A stretch of 6,752 nucleotides of DNA, taken from assembly GCA_003505155.1 (NCBI GenBank), contig DNYJ01000012.1, forward strand, positions 1 through 6,752, in the 5' to 3' direction. The translations under genes and the position numbers were made by a program. Shown here in pieces: positions 1-5,673 of this stretch (position 1 is its first letter; each line of letters opens with the position of its first letter). Origin of the DNA: Candidatus Uhrbacteria bacterium (GTDB lineage: Bacteria > Patescibacteriota > Patescibacteriia > UBA9934 > UBA10169). The notes below the pieces were generated by a model, which worked only from the letters and a program-made list of their open reading frames with translations, was not told the DNA's origin and searched no databases.

Positions 1-39
1 GGACATTATCATTTCCCGCCGACACGATGCAGATGTTCC

Positions 40-68
40 TTGACAGAACCTCTCGACTCGGCTAGGGT
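40..68 (+). promoter_or_regulatory. Candidate sigma70-type promoter for the first ORF
   Basis: A perfect -35 hexamer TTGACA (40-45) is followed after 17 bases by TAGGGT (63-68), which keeps three of the six consensus -10 bases. The spacing is ideal and the box lies 48 bases before the ATG of the ORF at 116. The -10 match is poor, so this is a tentative call. The 1-115 stretch otherwise holds only a frame that stops at 41-43, possibly the tail of a gene lying outside the window. Confidence 0.35.
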
Positions 69-96
69 TTTTTTCTTGCGCTCGGTTTCGGGCGCA

Positions 97-103
97 TGGA
101 GGA
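97..103 (+). promoter_or_regulatory. Shine-Dalgarno site deciding the start at 116
   Basis: TGGAGGA lies 12 bases before the ATG at 116 and is the only strong ribosome site near this end of the ORF. It favours the + strand reading over the long antisense frame, whose ATG (773-775 on the minus strand) is preceded by no purine-rich site. Confidence 0.45.
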
Positions 104-115
104 AGAGAGGCAGAG

Positions 116-721
116 ATGTCCGAGACGCGCCGCGTCGTGATGCTCTACATCCGGATCGGCAACTGCAACTTGCTTGCCGAAGGCCGCAGGCCGGTCAGGC
201 ATCCGTTGCCTCCCAAGGATTGGGTGGCCAAGGTCATCCCGATTCGGCCCGATGTCGCGGTTGATCTCGAGACTACCGCTGGTCGTCGCGATCGTTGTCC
301 GGAGAGCCGCTTTGACTTCCTGCGAGGAGCCGTGCTCCTCGAGGCGCACTTGCCCTTGACAGGGACGCCAGAGATGAAGCTTCGGCTGAAGACTCCGGTC
401 TCGAGCACCAACGATGCCTTCGTCGTCGCGGCTCGCAAGTGCCGCGTGATTTGGACCGATCGTTGTGACTTCGCCTGGATCCATCGAATCTTGGGTGTCA
501 CGGTTGTCGCGCAAAGCGATGGACGTATCGTTTCCTTGCGACTTGCCGCGAGGCGAGCGATAGATGTCAGCAGGTGGGCCGACGATCAGTCGTTCGAGCT
601 CGGCGGAAACAAGATCGCGTTGCCCTCCGCGGGCAATCTCATCGTCGCCTCCGGCTTTGACGGCGAAGAGATGGTCTCGACCGCACAACTTCCCATCCCG
701 AAGGTCTCTCGGGTCTCCTAG
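116..721 (+). CDS. Unrecognised 201-aa hypothetical protein
   Basis: I do not recognise this protein. It is a 201-residue, mainly polar sequence with five cysteines and four tryptophans, short beta-like hydrophobic runs (for example residues 102-106, FVVAA, and a stretch near 134-140), no signal peptide and no membrane span. What supports it is context: a candidate promoter at 40-68, a ribosome site at 97-103 and a hairpin terminator at 750-778, all on the same strand. Its GC content is high (37 of 60 bases in 241-300 by hand count), as in the chaperone genes. Against it, the DNA is also open on the minus strand over nearly the same span (62-775) and in further frames, as happens by chance in GC-rich DNA, so the true frame is not certain. 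No catalytic motif or known domain is visible, and no role is proposed. Confidence 0.45.
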   Translation: MSETRRVVMLYIRIGNCNLLAEGRRPVRHPLPPKDWVAKVIPIRPDVAVDLETTAGRRDRCPESRFDFLRGAVLLEAHLPLTGTPEMKLRLKTPVSSTNDAFVVAARKCRVIWTDRCDFAWIHRILGVTVVAQSDGRIVSLRLAARRAIDVSRWADDQSFELGGNKIALPSAGNLIVASGFDGEEMVSTAQLPIPKVSRVS

Positions 722-749
722 TTCCGCTTCCTTCGAGAGCGGGATCCAG

Positions 750-778
750 CCTCGACACGATGTCGAGGTCTTCATTTT
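750..778 (+). terminator. Hairpin terminator after the first ORF
   Basis: CCTCGACA (750-757) and TGTCGAGG (761-768) form a perfect 8-base-pair stem with a 3-base CGA loop. It is followed by TCTTCATTTT, an interrupted T-tract typical of a moderate Rho-independent terminator. It begins 28 bases after the stop of the ORF at 116-721, so it would close that transcript before the next promoter at 791. Confidence 0.6.
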
Positions 779-790
779 AAAAACGAGAGT

Positions 791-799
791 TGGTATACT
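791..799 (+). promoter_or_regulatory. Extended -10 promoter giving a near-leaderless transcript
   Basis: TGG followed by TATACT (794-799) matches an extended -10 element (TGn plus five of six consensus bases). The position 17 bases upstream (TTCATT, 771-776) is a weak -35, as is usual for extended -10 promoters. Transcription should begin about seven bases after the box, near 806, only about two bases before the ATG at 808. The mRNA would therefore have almost no leader. Confidence 0.55.
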
Positions 800-807
800 T
801 TGAATCT

Positions 808-1338
808 ATGAGATTTGGAAAAAGAGACAGAGAGCCTCACGGATCTGAATCCGACGATGAGATCTTCTTCAAAGTTGTTAACGAAGACACAGGTGGCAAC
901 GAGGGGGAGAAAAAGCCGGAGTCGGTGCTTCAAGATGTTGGGGAGAAGGCGGCGGAGAAAAAGCACACGGAGAGACTTGCCAGGAATTTTCTCGAGGCGC
1001 AAGAGCAGGTGGATCAGGCTGTACGGGATCGTCAAGCGGGAGTGGGGAAGCTCTTTGCTCTCGAGCTGGCTTTGAGAGCTCTTGCTCAAGCTAAAGTCAA
1101 ACAAGCACAATATAATCTCGACTTGAGGAAGGGGACGGAAGCGATGGTGGACCGGGCGATTGCTGAACTTAGACGAGCGGAAGACAATCTGAACGATTCC
1201 CAAGCCGGTGCCGAGGCTCTGGCTGATTATCGTGCTAAAGCCATTGCCAATGGAGGCATTGACGTGGGAGGTGAAAGCGCGTTACAGATCGCGGGGCAGA
1301 GACGCAGAAGGGAAGCGGAGCTTGACACGCCCAATTAG
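808..1338 (+). CDS. Unrecognised 176-aa charged helical protein
   Basis: I do not recognise this protein. It has no signal peptide or membrane span. The first 45 residues are acidic and probably disordered. Residues from about 45 to 150 are rich in Ala, Glu, Lys, Arg, Leu and Gln with long runs free of proline, which suggests long helices or a coiled coil. The C-terminus is short and polar, with an Arg run. I chose the ATG at 808 because the frame upstream of it (a TTG at 790) overlaps the -10 box of its own promoter. No Shine-Dalgarno sequence is visible, in keeping with leaderless translation. The last codons double as the hrcA -35 box, and the TAG stop lies inside the CIRCE operator. HrcA bound there could therefore also hinder read-through transcription from this gene, but that is inference. 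Base composition is intermediate (26 and 33 of 60 in two sampled lines). Confidence 0.7.
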   Translation: MRFGKRDREPHGSESDDEIFFKVVNEDTGGNEGEKKPESVLQDVGEKAAEKKHTERLARNFLEAQEQVDQAVRDRQAGVGKLFALELALRALAQAKVKQAQYNLDLRKGTEAMVDRAIAELRRAEDNLNDSQAGAEALADYRAKAIANGGIDVGGESALQIAGQRRRREAELDTPN

Positions 1339-1350
1339 CACTCCTATAAT
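1322..1350 (+). promoter_or_regulatory. Consensus sigma70 promoter of the hrcA chaperone operon
   Basis: TTGACA (1322-1327) and TATAAT (1345-1350) are both perfect matches, separated by the ideal 17 bases. The start point should fall near 1357, about 14 bases before the hrcA ATG. The -35 box is inside the last codons (Leu-Asp-Thr) of the preceding gene. Such a strong promoter needs repression, which the overlapping CIRCE element provides. Confidence 0.9.
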
Positions 1351-1361
1351 GCGACTGCTAA
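1335..1361 (+). promoter_or_regulatory. CIRCE operator, the HrcA binding site
   Basis: TTAGCACTC (1335-1343), nine spacer bases, then GACTGCTAA (1353-1361). This is the known CIRCE inverted repeat (TTAGCACTC-N9-GAGTGCTAA) with a single change in the right arm. It covers the -10 box and the predicted start point, so bound HrcA would exclude RNA polymerase. The hrcA gene begins ten bases downstream, giving an autoregulated operon. The stop codon TAG of the upstream gene (1336-1338) is part of the left arm. Confidence 0.93.
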
Positions 1362-1370
1362 TTTTCTTTT

Positions 1371-2069
1371 ATGAACGAGCGGCAGGAACAACTCTTGAAA
1401 ATCATCGTTGATTCGTATATCGAGCGCGCCGAGCCAGTCGGTTCAGCGTTTGTGGTAGACAACTTTGATCTGGATGTTTCGCCGGCGACGATTCGCAACG
1501 ATATGGCGGCGCTCGAGGAGGACGGCTACATTTGCCAGCCGCATGTTTCCGCCGGCCGCATCCCGACGGAGGCCGGGTATCATGCGTACTTGAACCGCTT
1601 CCTCAACGCGAAGCCCCAGCCGACGGCGAGGCGCAAGCTCGAACGAGCTTGCGGAGAAGAATCTGCTTCGGAGGATGCTCTGAAAGACTTGGCGCGCGAA
1701 CTCGTCGCGCTTTCGGGAGAAACCGTCGTGCTCTCGTTCGGTCCTCGTCGCGTGTACTATGCCGGCCTCTCCAATCTTTTCCAGAAGCCGGAGTTTCAGG
1801 ATCTGGCGCTTTTGCAAATGCTCTCTTTGAACATTGATCAATTTGAGAATGCACTGATTGAACTTGCGGAACTTTTGGCTGACGAGCCGCGCGTCTTTAT
1901 CGGCCGGCAAAATCCATTTGGGAATCAGATGTCCTCCGTGGTTATGCGCTATCGGGTGCCTCAAGCCTCGGGCGTGCTCGGTCTCGTGGGACCTATGCGG
2001 ATGAACTACGGCCGCAATATGCAACTCTTGCAGACGACGCAGGAGGTGTTGGAGGAGGTATTTTCGTAA
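1371..2069 (+). CDS. hrcA: HrcA heat-inducible transcription repressor, short form
   Basis: HrcA is the cytoplasmic repressor of class I heat-shock genes. It binds CIRCE and is kept active by chaperones, so unfolded protein relieves repression. The N-terminal winged helix is well kept: EPVGS at 21-25, the recognition helix ATIRNDMA at 39-46, and the wing segment QPHVSAGRIPT at 56-66, followed by GY at 69-70. The C-terminal family signature is also present, with VGPMRMNY at 206-213. The protein has 232 residues against roughly 340 in most HrcA proteins. The missing part is in the middle, where the dimerisation insert and much of the GAF-like core would lie, so this is a compact version and not a frameshift, since both ends are in one frame. 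The ATG at 1371 has no Shine-Dalgarno sequence (the leader is T-rich). A CIRCE site just upstream and grpE 5 bases downstream confirm the assignment. Confidence 0.95.
   Translation: MNERQEQLLKIIVDSYIERAEPVGSAFVVDNFDLDVSPATIRNDMAALEEDGYICQPHVSAGRIPTEAGYHAYLNRFLNAKPQPTARRKLERACGEESASEDALKDLARELVALSGETVVLSFGPRRVYYAGLSNLFQKPEFQDLALLQMLSLNIDQFENALIELAELLADEPRVFIGRQNPFGNQMSSVVMRYRVPQASGVLGLVGPMRMNYGRNMQLLQTTQEVLEEVFS
2051..2060 (+). promoter_or_regulatory. Ribosome binding site for grpE inside the hrcA end
   Basis: GGAGGAGGTA, a strong anti-16S match, lies in the last codons of hrcA. The core AGGAGGT (2053-2059) is 15 bases before the grpE ATG at 2075, somewhat longer than the usual spacing. It is the only clearly strong ribosome site among the hrcA, grpE, dnaK and dnaJ starts. 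Confidence 0.55.
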
Positions 2070-2074
2070 ATCGT

Positions 2075-2596
2075 ATGACAGAGAAAAAAGATTCAAAAAC
2101 CTCGAAGGCTTCAAGGGCATCAAAGGTGGTCGAGGAACTTGAGATGAAGTGCGAGGAGTATCTCGCGGGATGGAAGCGGGCTCTTGCCGATTACGACAAC
2201 TTGAAACGAGACCTCTCTCGTGAGCGCGATGACATTCGGCGGTATGCGATGGAACGTGCGGCGGAAGGATTCCTCGGCGTTCTCGAGCACTTTGATCAAG
2301 CGATGAAGCACGAACCTGATCTCTCCTCCTGCGACAAGGATGTAAAGAAAAAGATCTTCTCATGGCTCTCCGGCATCATACATATTCGCACAGCGATGGT
2401 CGAAGAGCTCAAAGCGCTGGGGCTTGAAAGCGTTGAACCGGAGATCGGTTCTCCCTACCTGCCGCAGATCCAAGAATCGGTCGGAGCCAGAAAAGAGGAG
2501 GGCTCGAAATCCGAACACATCCTCGAAGTCGTCGCGCGCGGATGGAAACTCGGAGAAAAACTGCTGCGTCCTCCCCGCGTTATTATAAGCGAATAA
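2075..2596 (+). CDS. grpE: GrpE nucleotide exchange factor
   Basis: GrpE releases ADP from DnaK, which resets the chaperone cycle, and works as a dimer in the cytoplasm. The 173-residue protein has the expected order: a short Lys/Ser-rich tail (1-17), a long charged helix for the dimer coiled coil (about 18-75, including YLAGWKRALADYDNLKR at 29-45), a helical segment (about 80-115), and the C-terminal beta head that inserts into the DnaK nucleotide cleft. The head ends with the family signature GWKLGEKLLRPPRV at 156-169. The length is close to that of other GrpE proteins. The ATG follows the hrcA stop by five bases, and dnaK starts three bases after the grpE stop, so all three are surely cotranscribed from the CIRCE-controlled promoter and may be translationally coupled. 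Confidence 0.96.
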   Translation: MTEKKDSKTSKASRASKVVEELEMKCEEYLAGWKRALADYDNLKRDLSRERDDIRRYAMERAAEGFLGVLEHFDQAMKHEPDLSSCDKDVKKKIFSWLSGIIHIRTAMVEELKALGLESVEPEIGSPYLPQIQESVGARKEEGSKSEHILEVVARGWKLGEKLLRPPRVIISE

Positions 2597-2599
2597 AAA

Positions 2600-4507
2600 A
2601 TGTTTATGCCAAAAATCATCGGAATTGATCTTGGAACGACGAACTCGGCGGTTGCCGTCATCCTCGGCGGCCAGCCGAAAATTTTGGAAAACAAGGAAGG
2701 CCATCGTACCACGCCTTCTATTGTCGCCGTTTCAAAAAGCGGCGAACGTCTCGTGGGCATTTCGGCTAAGCGTCAAGCGGTGACAAATCCCAAAAACACA
2801 CTCTTCTCGATCAAACGTCTCATCGGCCGCCGCTTCAGCGACGACGAGGTGAAACGCGATATGAAGATGATGCCCTACGACATTGTCGCGCGCGGCGAGG
2901 GCGTTGGCGTGAAACTTGGCAACCAGGAACACACGCCGGAAGAAATCTCCGCGATGATACTTGGAAAACTCAAAGCCGACGCCGAGGATCGTCTTGGCGA
3001 GAAAGTCGAAGGGGCGGTCATTACCGTGCCGGCTTACTTCGACGATGCTCAACGTCAGGCGACCAAAACCGCCGGCGAGATTGCCGGCCTCAAGGTGCAT
3101 CGCATTATCAACGAGCCAACCGCGGCCGCGCTGGCATATGGGTTCGACAAGAAAAAGGGCCAGCAGATTTGCGTTTACGATCTTGGCGGAGGCACGTTTG
3201 ATGTCTCCATTCTCGACGTGGCGGAAGATACGGTGGAAGTGAAGTCCACGAACGGCGACACACATTTGGGCGGAGACGACTTCGATCGCCGCGTCATTGA
3301 CTGGATCATCGAAGAATTTAAAAAAGAGGAGGGCATTGATCTTTCAAAAGACGCGCTCGCGCTTCAGCGCATCAAAGATGCGGCCGAGAAGGCGAAGATT
3401 GAACTTTCCACCGCGCAGGAATCCGAAATCAACCAGCCGTTTATCACATCAGGAGCGGACGGTCCCAAGCACCTGGTGATGAGGCTTACGCGCGCGAAGC
3501 TCGAAGAGCTTGTGCACGATTTGGCGCAGAAGACGCTCGAGCCCGTGAAGAAAGCGCTTTTGGATGCGAAGATGGGGAAAGAAAGCGTCGAGGAAATCGT
3601 GATGGTGGGGGGGATGACGCGTATGCCGCTCGTGATGAAGCTCGTCGAAGACTTCTTCGGCAAGAAGGCCAACGTGAGCGTCAATCCGGACGAGGTGGTG
3701 GCAATGGGAGCGGCGGTTCAGGCTGGCGTGCTTCAAGGCGAAGTGAAGGACGTGCTCTTGCTTGATGTGACTCCGCTCTCGCTTGGGATTGAGACGTTGG
3801 GCGGAGTGATGACGAAGCTCATCGAGCGCAACACAACGATTCCGACCTCCAAGTCTCAAACCTTCTCGACCGCCGCCGACAATCAAACAAGCGTCGAAGT
3901 GCATGCGCTTCAAGGCGAGCGCGAAATGTCGGAAGGCAACAAAAGTCTCGGCCGCTTCATTCTTTCGGGCATTCCCATGGCGCCGCGCGGCATTCCGCAG
4001 GTGGAAGTCTCCTTCAACATTGATGCGAATGGGATTTTGAAAGTCTCCGCGAAAGACAAAGCGAGCGGCAAGTCGCAGGAGATTACGATCCAGGCTTCCA
4101 CGGGGCTGTCGAAGGAGGAAGTGGAAAAAATGAAGAAGGACGCAGAGGTGCATGCCGAGGATGACAAGAAGAAAAAAGAGCTGATCGAAGCGCGCAACTT
4201 GGCGGACACGATGGTGTATACCGTCGAGAAGATGCTTGCAGAACAGAAGGACAAGATTTCTGACGATGAGAAGAAGACGATCGGAGAAAAGCTCGAAGCG
4301 CTCAAGAAGGTCAAGGACGGCGAGGACAAGGAAGCCATCAAGAAAGCCGCGGATGAACTGACGGAAGTTTCGCACAGCGTGGCGGCGAAGATGTACAAAG
4401 AGGAGAAGTCAGAAGTTGGAAGTGAGAAGTCGGAGGGAGACAAAACAGAAGGGGAAGAAAAAGTCGTGGACGCGGAGTTTAAGGAGAAGGGAGATGATAA
4501 GAAGTAA
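2600..4507 (+). CDS. dnaK: DnaK (Hsp70) molecular chaperone
   Basis: DnaK is the ATP-driven cytoplasmic Hsp70 that binds exposed hydrophobic peptides, with DnaJ and GrpE as partners. The 635-residue protein is complete. In the ATPase domain are the phosphate loop [10 protein letters not shown] (7-16), [11 protein letters not shown] (171-181), DLGGGTFD (194-201) and VGGMTRMP (336-343). The interdomain linker DVLLLDV is at 384-390, followed by the peptide-binding beta domain (to about 505), the helical lid, and a Lys/Glu/Ser-rich tail ending in a conserved VVDAEF motif (622-627). The ATPase domain is of the full-length type seen in Gram-negative bacteria, without the deletion found in Gram-positive DnaK. 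Two ATGs compete, at 2600 and 2606. The second gives the more usual [10 protein letters not shown] start, and neither has a Shine-Dalgarno site, which suggests coupling to grpE, whose stop is three bases away. Confidence 0.98.
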   Translation: MFMPKIIGIDLGTTNSAVAVILGGQPKILENKEGHRTTPSIVAVSKSGERLVGISAKRQAVTNPKNTLFSIKRLIGRRFSDDEVKRDMKMMPYDIVARGEGVGVKLGNQEHTPEEISAMILGKLKADAEDRLGEKVEGAVITVPAYFDDAQRQATKTAGEIAGLKVHRIINEPTAAALAYGFDKKKGQQICVYDLGGGTFDVSILDVAEDTVEVKSTNGDTHLGGDDFDRRVIDWIIEEFKKEEGIDLSKDALALQRIKDAAEKAKIELSTAQESEINQPFITSGADGPKHLVMRLTRAKLEELVHDLAQKTLEPVKKALLDAKMGKESVEEIVMVGGMTRMPLVMKLVEDFFGKKANVSVNPDEVVAMGAAVQAGVLQGEVKDVLLLDVTPLSLGIETLGGVMTKLIERNTTIPTSKSQTFSTAADNQTSVEVHALQGEREMSEGNKSLGRFILSGIPMAPRGIPQVEVSFNIDANGILKVSAKDKASGKSQEITIQASTGLSKEEVEKMKKDAEVHAEDDKKKKELIEARNLADTMVYTVEKMLAEQKDKISDDEKKTIGEKLEALKKVKDGEDKEAIKKAADELTEVSHSVAAKMYKEEKSEVGSEKSEGDKTEGEEKVVDAEFKEKGDDKK

Positions 4508-4515
4508 GCGGCGTA

Positions 4516-4631
4516 GCCTCCCCTCCTAATCTAGGAGGGGAATAAAAGGGGAGGTATAAAGAAAAGATTCTTGAATACCCCTCCGTCCCCCGCATGACGG
4601 GGGACACCTCCCCTAGATTAGGGGAGGAGGC
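4516..4631. repeat. MITE-like inverted-repeat element with three hairpins
   Basis: A 25-base arm (4516-4540) matches the reverse complement of 4607-4631 at 21 of 25 positions. Within the 116-base span are three perfect hairpins: CCCCTCCT/AGGAGGGG (4520-4540, 5-base loop), GTCCCCCG/CGGGGGAC (4585-4605, 5-base loop) and CCTCCCCTA/TAGGGGAGG (4607-4627, 3-base loop). Further pairings cross these: AGGGGAGGT (4547-4555) fits ACCTCCCCT (4606-4614), and GGAGGGG (4534-4540) fits CCCCTCC (4578-4584). The layout is that of a non-coding mobile repeat (MITE or REP type). No flanking target duplication is clear, and only one copy is in the window. It fills most of the 177-base gap between dnaK and the next gene. 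Confidence 0.65.
4520..4540 (+). terminator. Possible attenuating hairpin after dnaK
   Basis: The 8-base-pair, nearly all-GC stem begins 13 bases after the dnaK stop and would be strong in RNA. It is followed by AATAAAAGGGG and not a T-tract, so it is not a classical Rho-independent terminator. It could pause polymerase, protect the 3' end of hrcA-grpE-dnaK mRNA, or reduce read-through to the genes downstream. That would make dnaJ less abundant than dnaK, which is an inference. Confidence 0.3.
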
Positions 4632-4654
4632 GAGAGGCGAACCGATCAACCGTG

Positions 4655-4680
4655 TTGACGTAGTGCCAACGCCCTGTCAA
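4655..4680. repeat. Small inverted repeat before the 261-aa gene
   Basis: TTGAC (4655-4659) and GTCAA (4676-4680) form 5-base arms around 16 bases, ending four bases before the ATG at 4685. TTGACG at 4655-4660 resembles a -35 box, but no -10 box lies at a workable distance. It could be an operator or a chance match. No other promoter or ribosome site is evident between the hairpin cluster and 4685. Confidence 0.2.
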
Positions 4681-4684
4681 GCGT

Positions 4685-5470
4685 ATGTTAGATAAAGACG
4701 GACTTAATTCAATTACTTGGACTTACAGACGAAAGAAGTATGCGCCAGCCATAGCTCTTTCCTTTAGTATTATTGTTGCTTGGATTGCTCTATCTCAACA
4801 CCTCATTCTGTTAAATGTTCATGACAGCTTTATTAGTCTTGGTGGTACGTTGACGATAGCTCTTGTTATCGGTTTCTTTGCTAAACCGTTTCTGGCACAA
4901 AAGAGAGAAACAGTTATTGTAAATGATTTGATTAGTCAGGGTGCGCTTTCTTTTGTAGCTAGTACCAACTACGTCCATTACCAGTACGGCCACAATAAAC
5001 TTGCCTGTGAAGAACTATTAAAGGAGGATGTGATGATCGTGCCATTAGGGATGATTGAATTTTCAATGACTGGTTTTGAAGCTATTGGAAAAGTGATTAC
5101 GCCTCAGGTGGTTTCGAGAACGACTCATATATTTCTGGGTTTGGATCAAGTTAACGCGGAATTGTTTTTCCAGACAGCTATGCGGACGATCATGCAACTG
5201 AGGCTGATTGAACGCGATATTATAAGATTTGGTGATATCTTGCGTCAGATCCATCGTGGGGACAAAACCTTGCAAGAAGACGAAATAAGACGTCGTTACA
5301 AAAAGTCTCTTGAGGCTTATCTAGGTTTTGGAGAAAGTCTTGCTAACTTAGATAAGATTGCGAGAACTGTGGCTCCTGTTGCGATACGGGATATGAATAA
5401 GATTATTGAAGCTTACGAAACTATGGAAGGTGGATTAGAGTCAGTTACTCCCTTGCTAGACAGAAACTAA
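4685..5470 (+). CDS. Unrecognised 261-aa protein with a two-span membrane anchor
   Basis: I do not recognise this family. A basic RRKK patch (residues 15-18) precedes two hydrophobic segments at about 20-43 and 50-66, joined by a very short loop and followed by K67, K73 and R74. The positive-inside rule puts both ends in the cytoplasm, leaving a helical domain of about 190 residues (75-261) on the inner face of the membrane. That domain is rich in Ile, Leu, Arg and Glu. It has no visible catalytic motif, Walker box or cysteine cluster. The gene is AT-rich (23 to 25 G+C per 60 bases in three sampled lines) against 35 to 37 in sampled dnaK and dnaJ lines, which suggests a different origin. It lies between a repeat element and dnaJ. 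The ATG has no Shine-Dalgarno site and the promoter is unclear. It may depend on read-through from dnaK. Confidence 0.8.
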   Translation: MLDKDGLNSITWTYRRKKYAPAIALSFSIIVAWIALSQHLILLNVHDSFISLGGTLTIALVIGFFAKPFLAQKRETVIVNDLISQGALSFVASTNYVHYQYGHNKLACEELLKEDVMIVPLGMIEFSMTGFEAIGKVITPQVVSRTTHIFLGLDQVNAELFFQTAMRTIMQLRLIERDIIRFGDILRQIHRGDKTLQEDEIRRRYKKSLEAYLGFGESLANLDKIARTVAPVAIRDMNKIIEAYETMEGGLESVTPLLDRN

Positions 5471-5471
5471 T

Positions 5472-5672
5472 GTGTCCATTGAATTCCTCCTCCTCAAAAA
5501 AATTGAAATCGCGACGGGGTGTGCCAAGAAACTCGTTTTTCCCGTTCCGGAAAGCTGTGACGCTTCTTCACGGCTTTTTGGCTTTATCGCGCAGTACCAC
5601 TTGATCTCATGGGCGGTGATCCTTTTCTTTTTTCTCATGCTCCTCATGCTCGCGCTCAACTTGAAGAAATGA
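5472..5672 (+). CDS. Small 66-aa protein with one C-terminal membrane span
   Basis: I do not recognise this protein. It starts at a GTG one base after the stop of the 261-aa gene and stops one base before the dnaJ ATG, so it is fitted exactly between them. Residues 1-43 are amphipathic with two cysteines (17 and 29). Residues 44-62 are strongly hydrophobic, with four Phe or Phe-like positions and repeated Leu and Met, and a Lys-Lys pair ends the chain. This looks like a tail-anchored or single-span protein. Composition is intermediate (28 of 60 in one sampled line). No Shine-Dalgarno site is seen, so initiation would rely on coupling to the gene before it. The overlapping ATG at 5470-5472 opens another frame that ends early and shows no likeness to a known protein. 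The exact spacing makes a real gene likely, though its role is unknown. Confidence 0.55.
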   Translation: MSIEFLLLKKIEIATGCAKKLVFPVPESCDASSRLFGFIAQYHLISWAVILFFFLMLLMLALNLKK

Positions 5673-5673
5673 T

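Noticed and set aside
2..43. Possible C-terminal tail of an upstream gene (13 codons then TGA)
   Set aside because: Too short to identify. A stop at this place could be chance.
323..341. Perfect 8-base-pair hairpin (CGAGGAGC, CGT loop, GCTCCTCG)
   Set aside because: It lies inside the 116-721 ORF and is not followed by a T-tract, so it is not supported as a terminator or regulatory site.
62..775. Minus-strand 237-aa frame opposite the first ORF
   Set aside because: No ribosome site or promoter before its start, a composition typical of an antisense shadow in GC-rich DNA, and the + strand has matching promoter, ribosome site and terminator signals.
1443..2363. Minus-strand 306-codon frame across hrcA and grpE
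   Set aside because: It spans two genuine genes in antisense and resembles no protein.
2580..2590. TATTATAAG as a separate -10 box for dnaK
   Set aside because: No -35 hexamer lies at a suitable distance, and the bases encode the conserved end of GrpE.
3449..4375. Long minus-strand frame of 308 codons inside dnaK
   Set aside because: It is the antisense shadow of a fully conserved dnaK and has His/Leu/Arg-rich filler composition.
4655..4689. TTGACG with TATGTT as a promoter for the 261-aa gene
   Set aside because: The spacer is 23 bases, too long for a sigma70 promoter, and the -10 would overlap the start codon.
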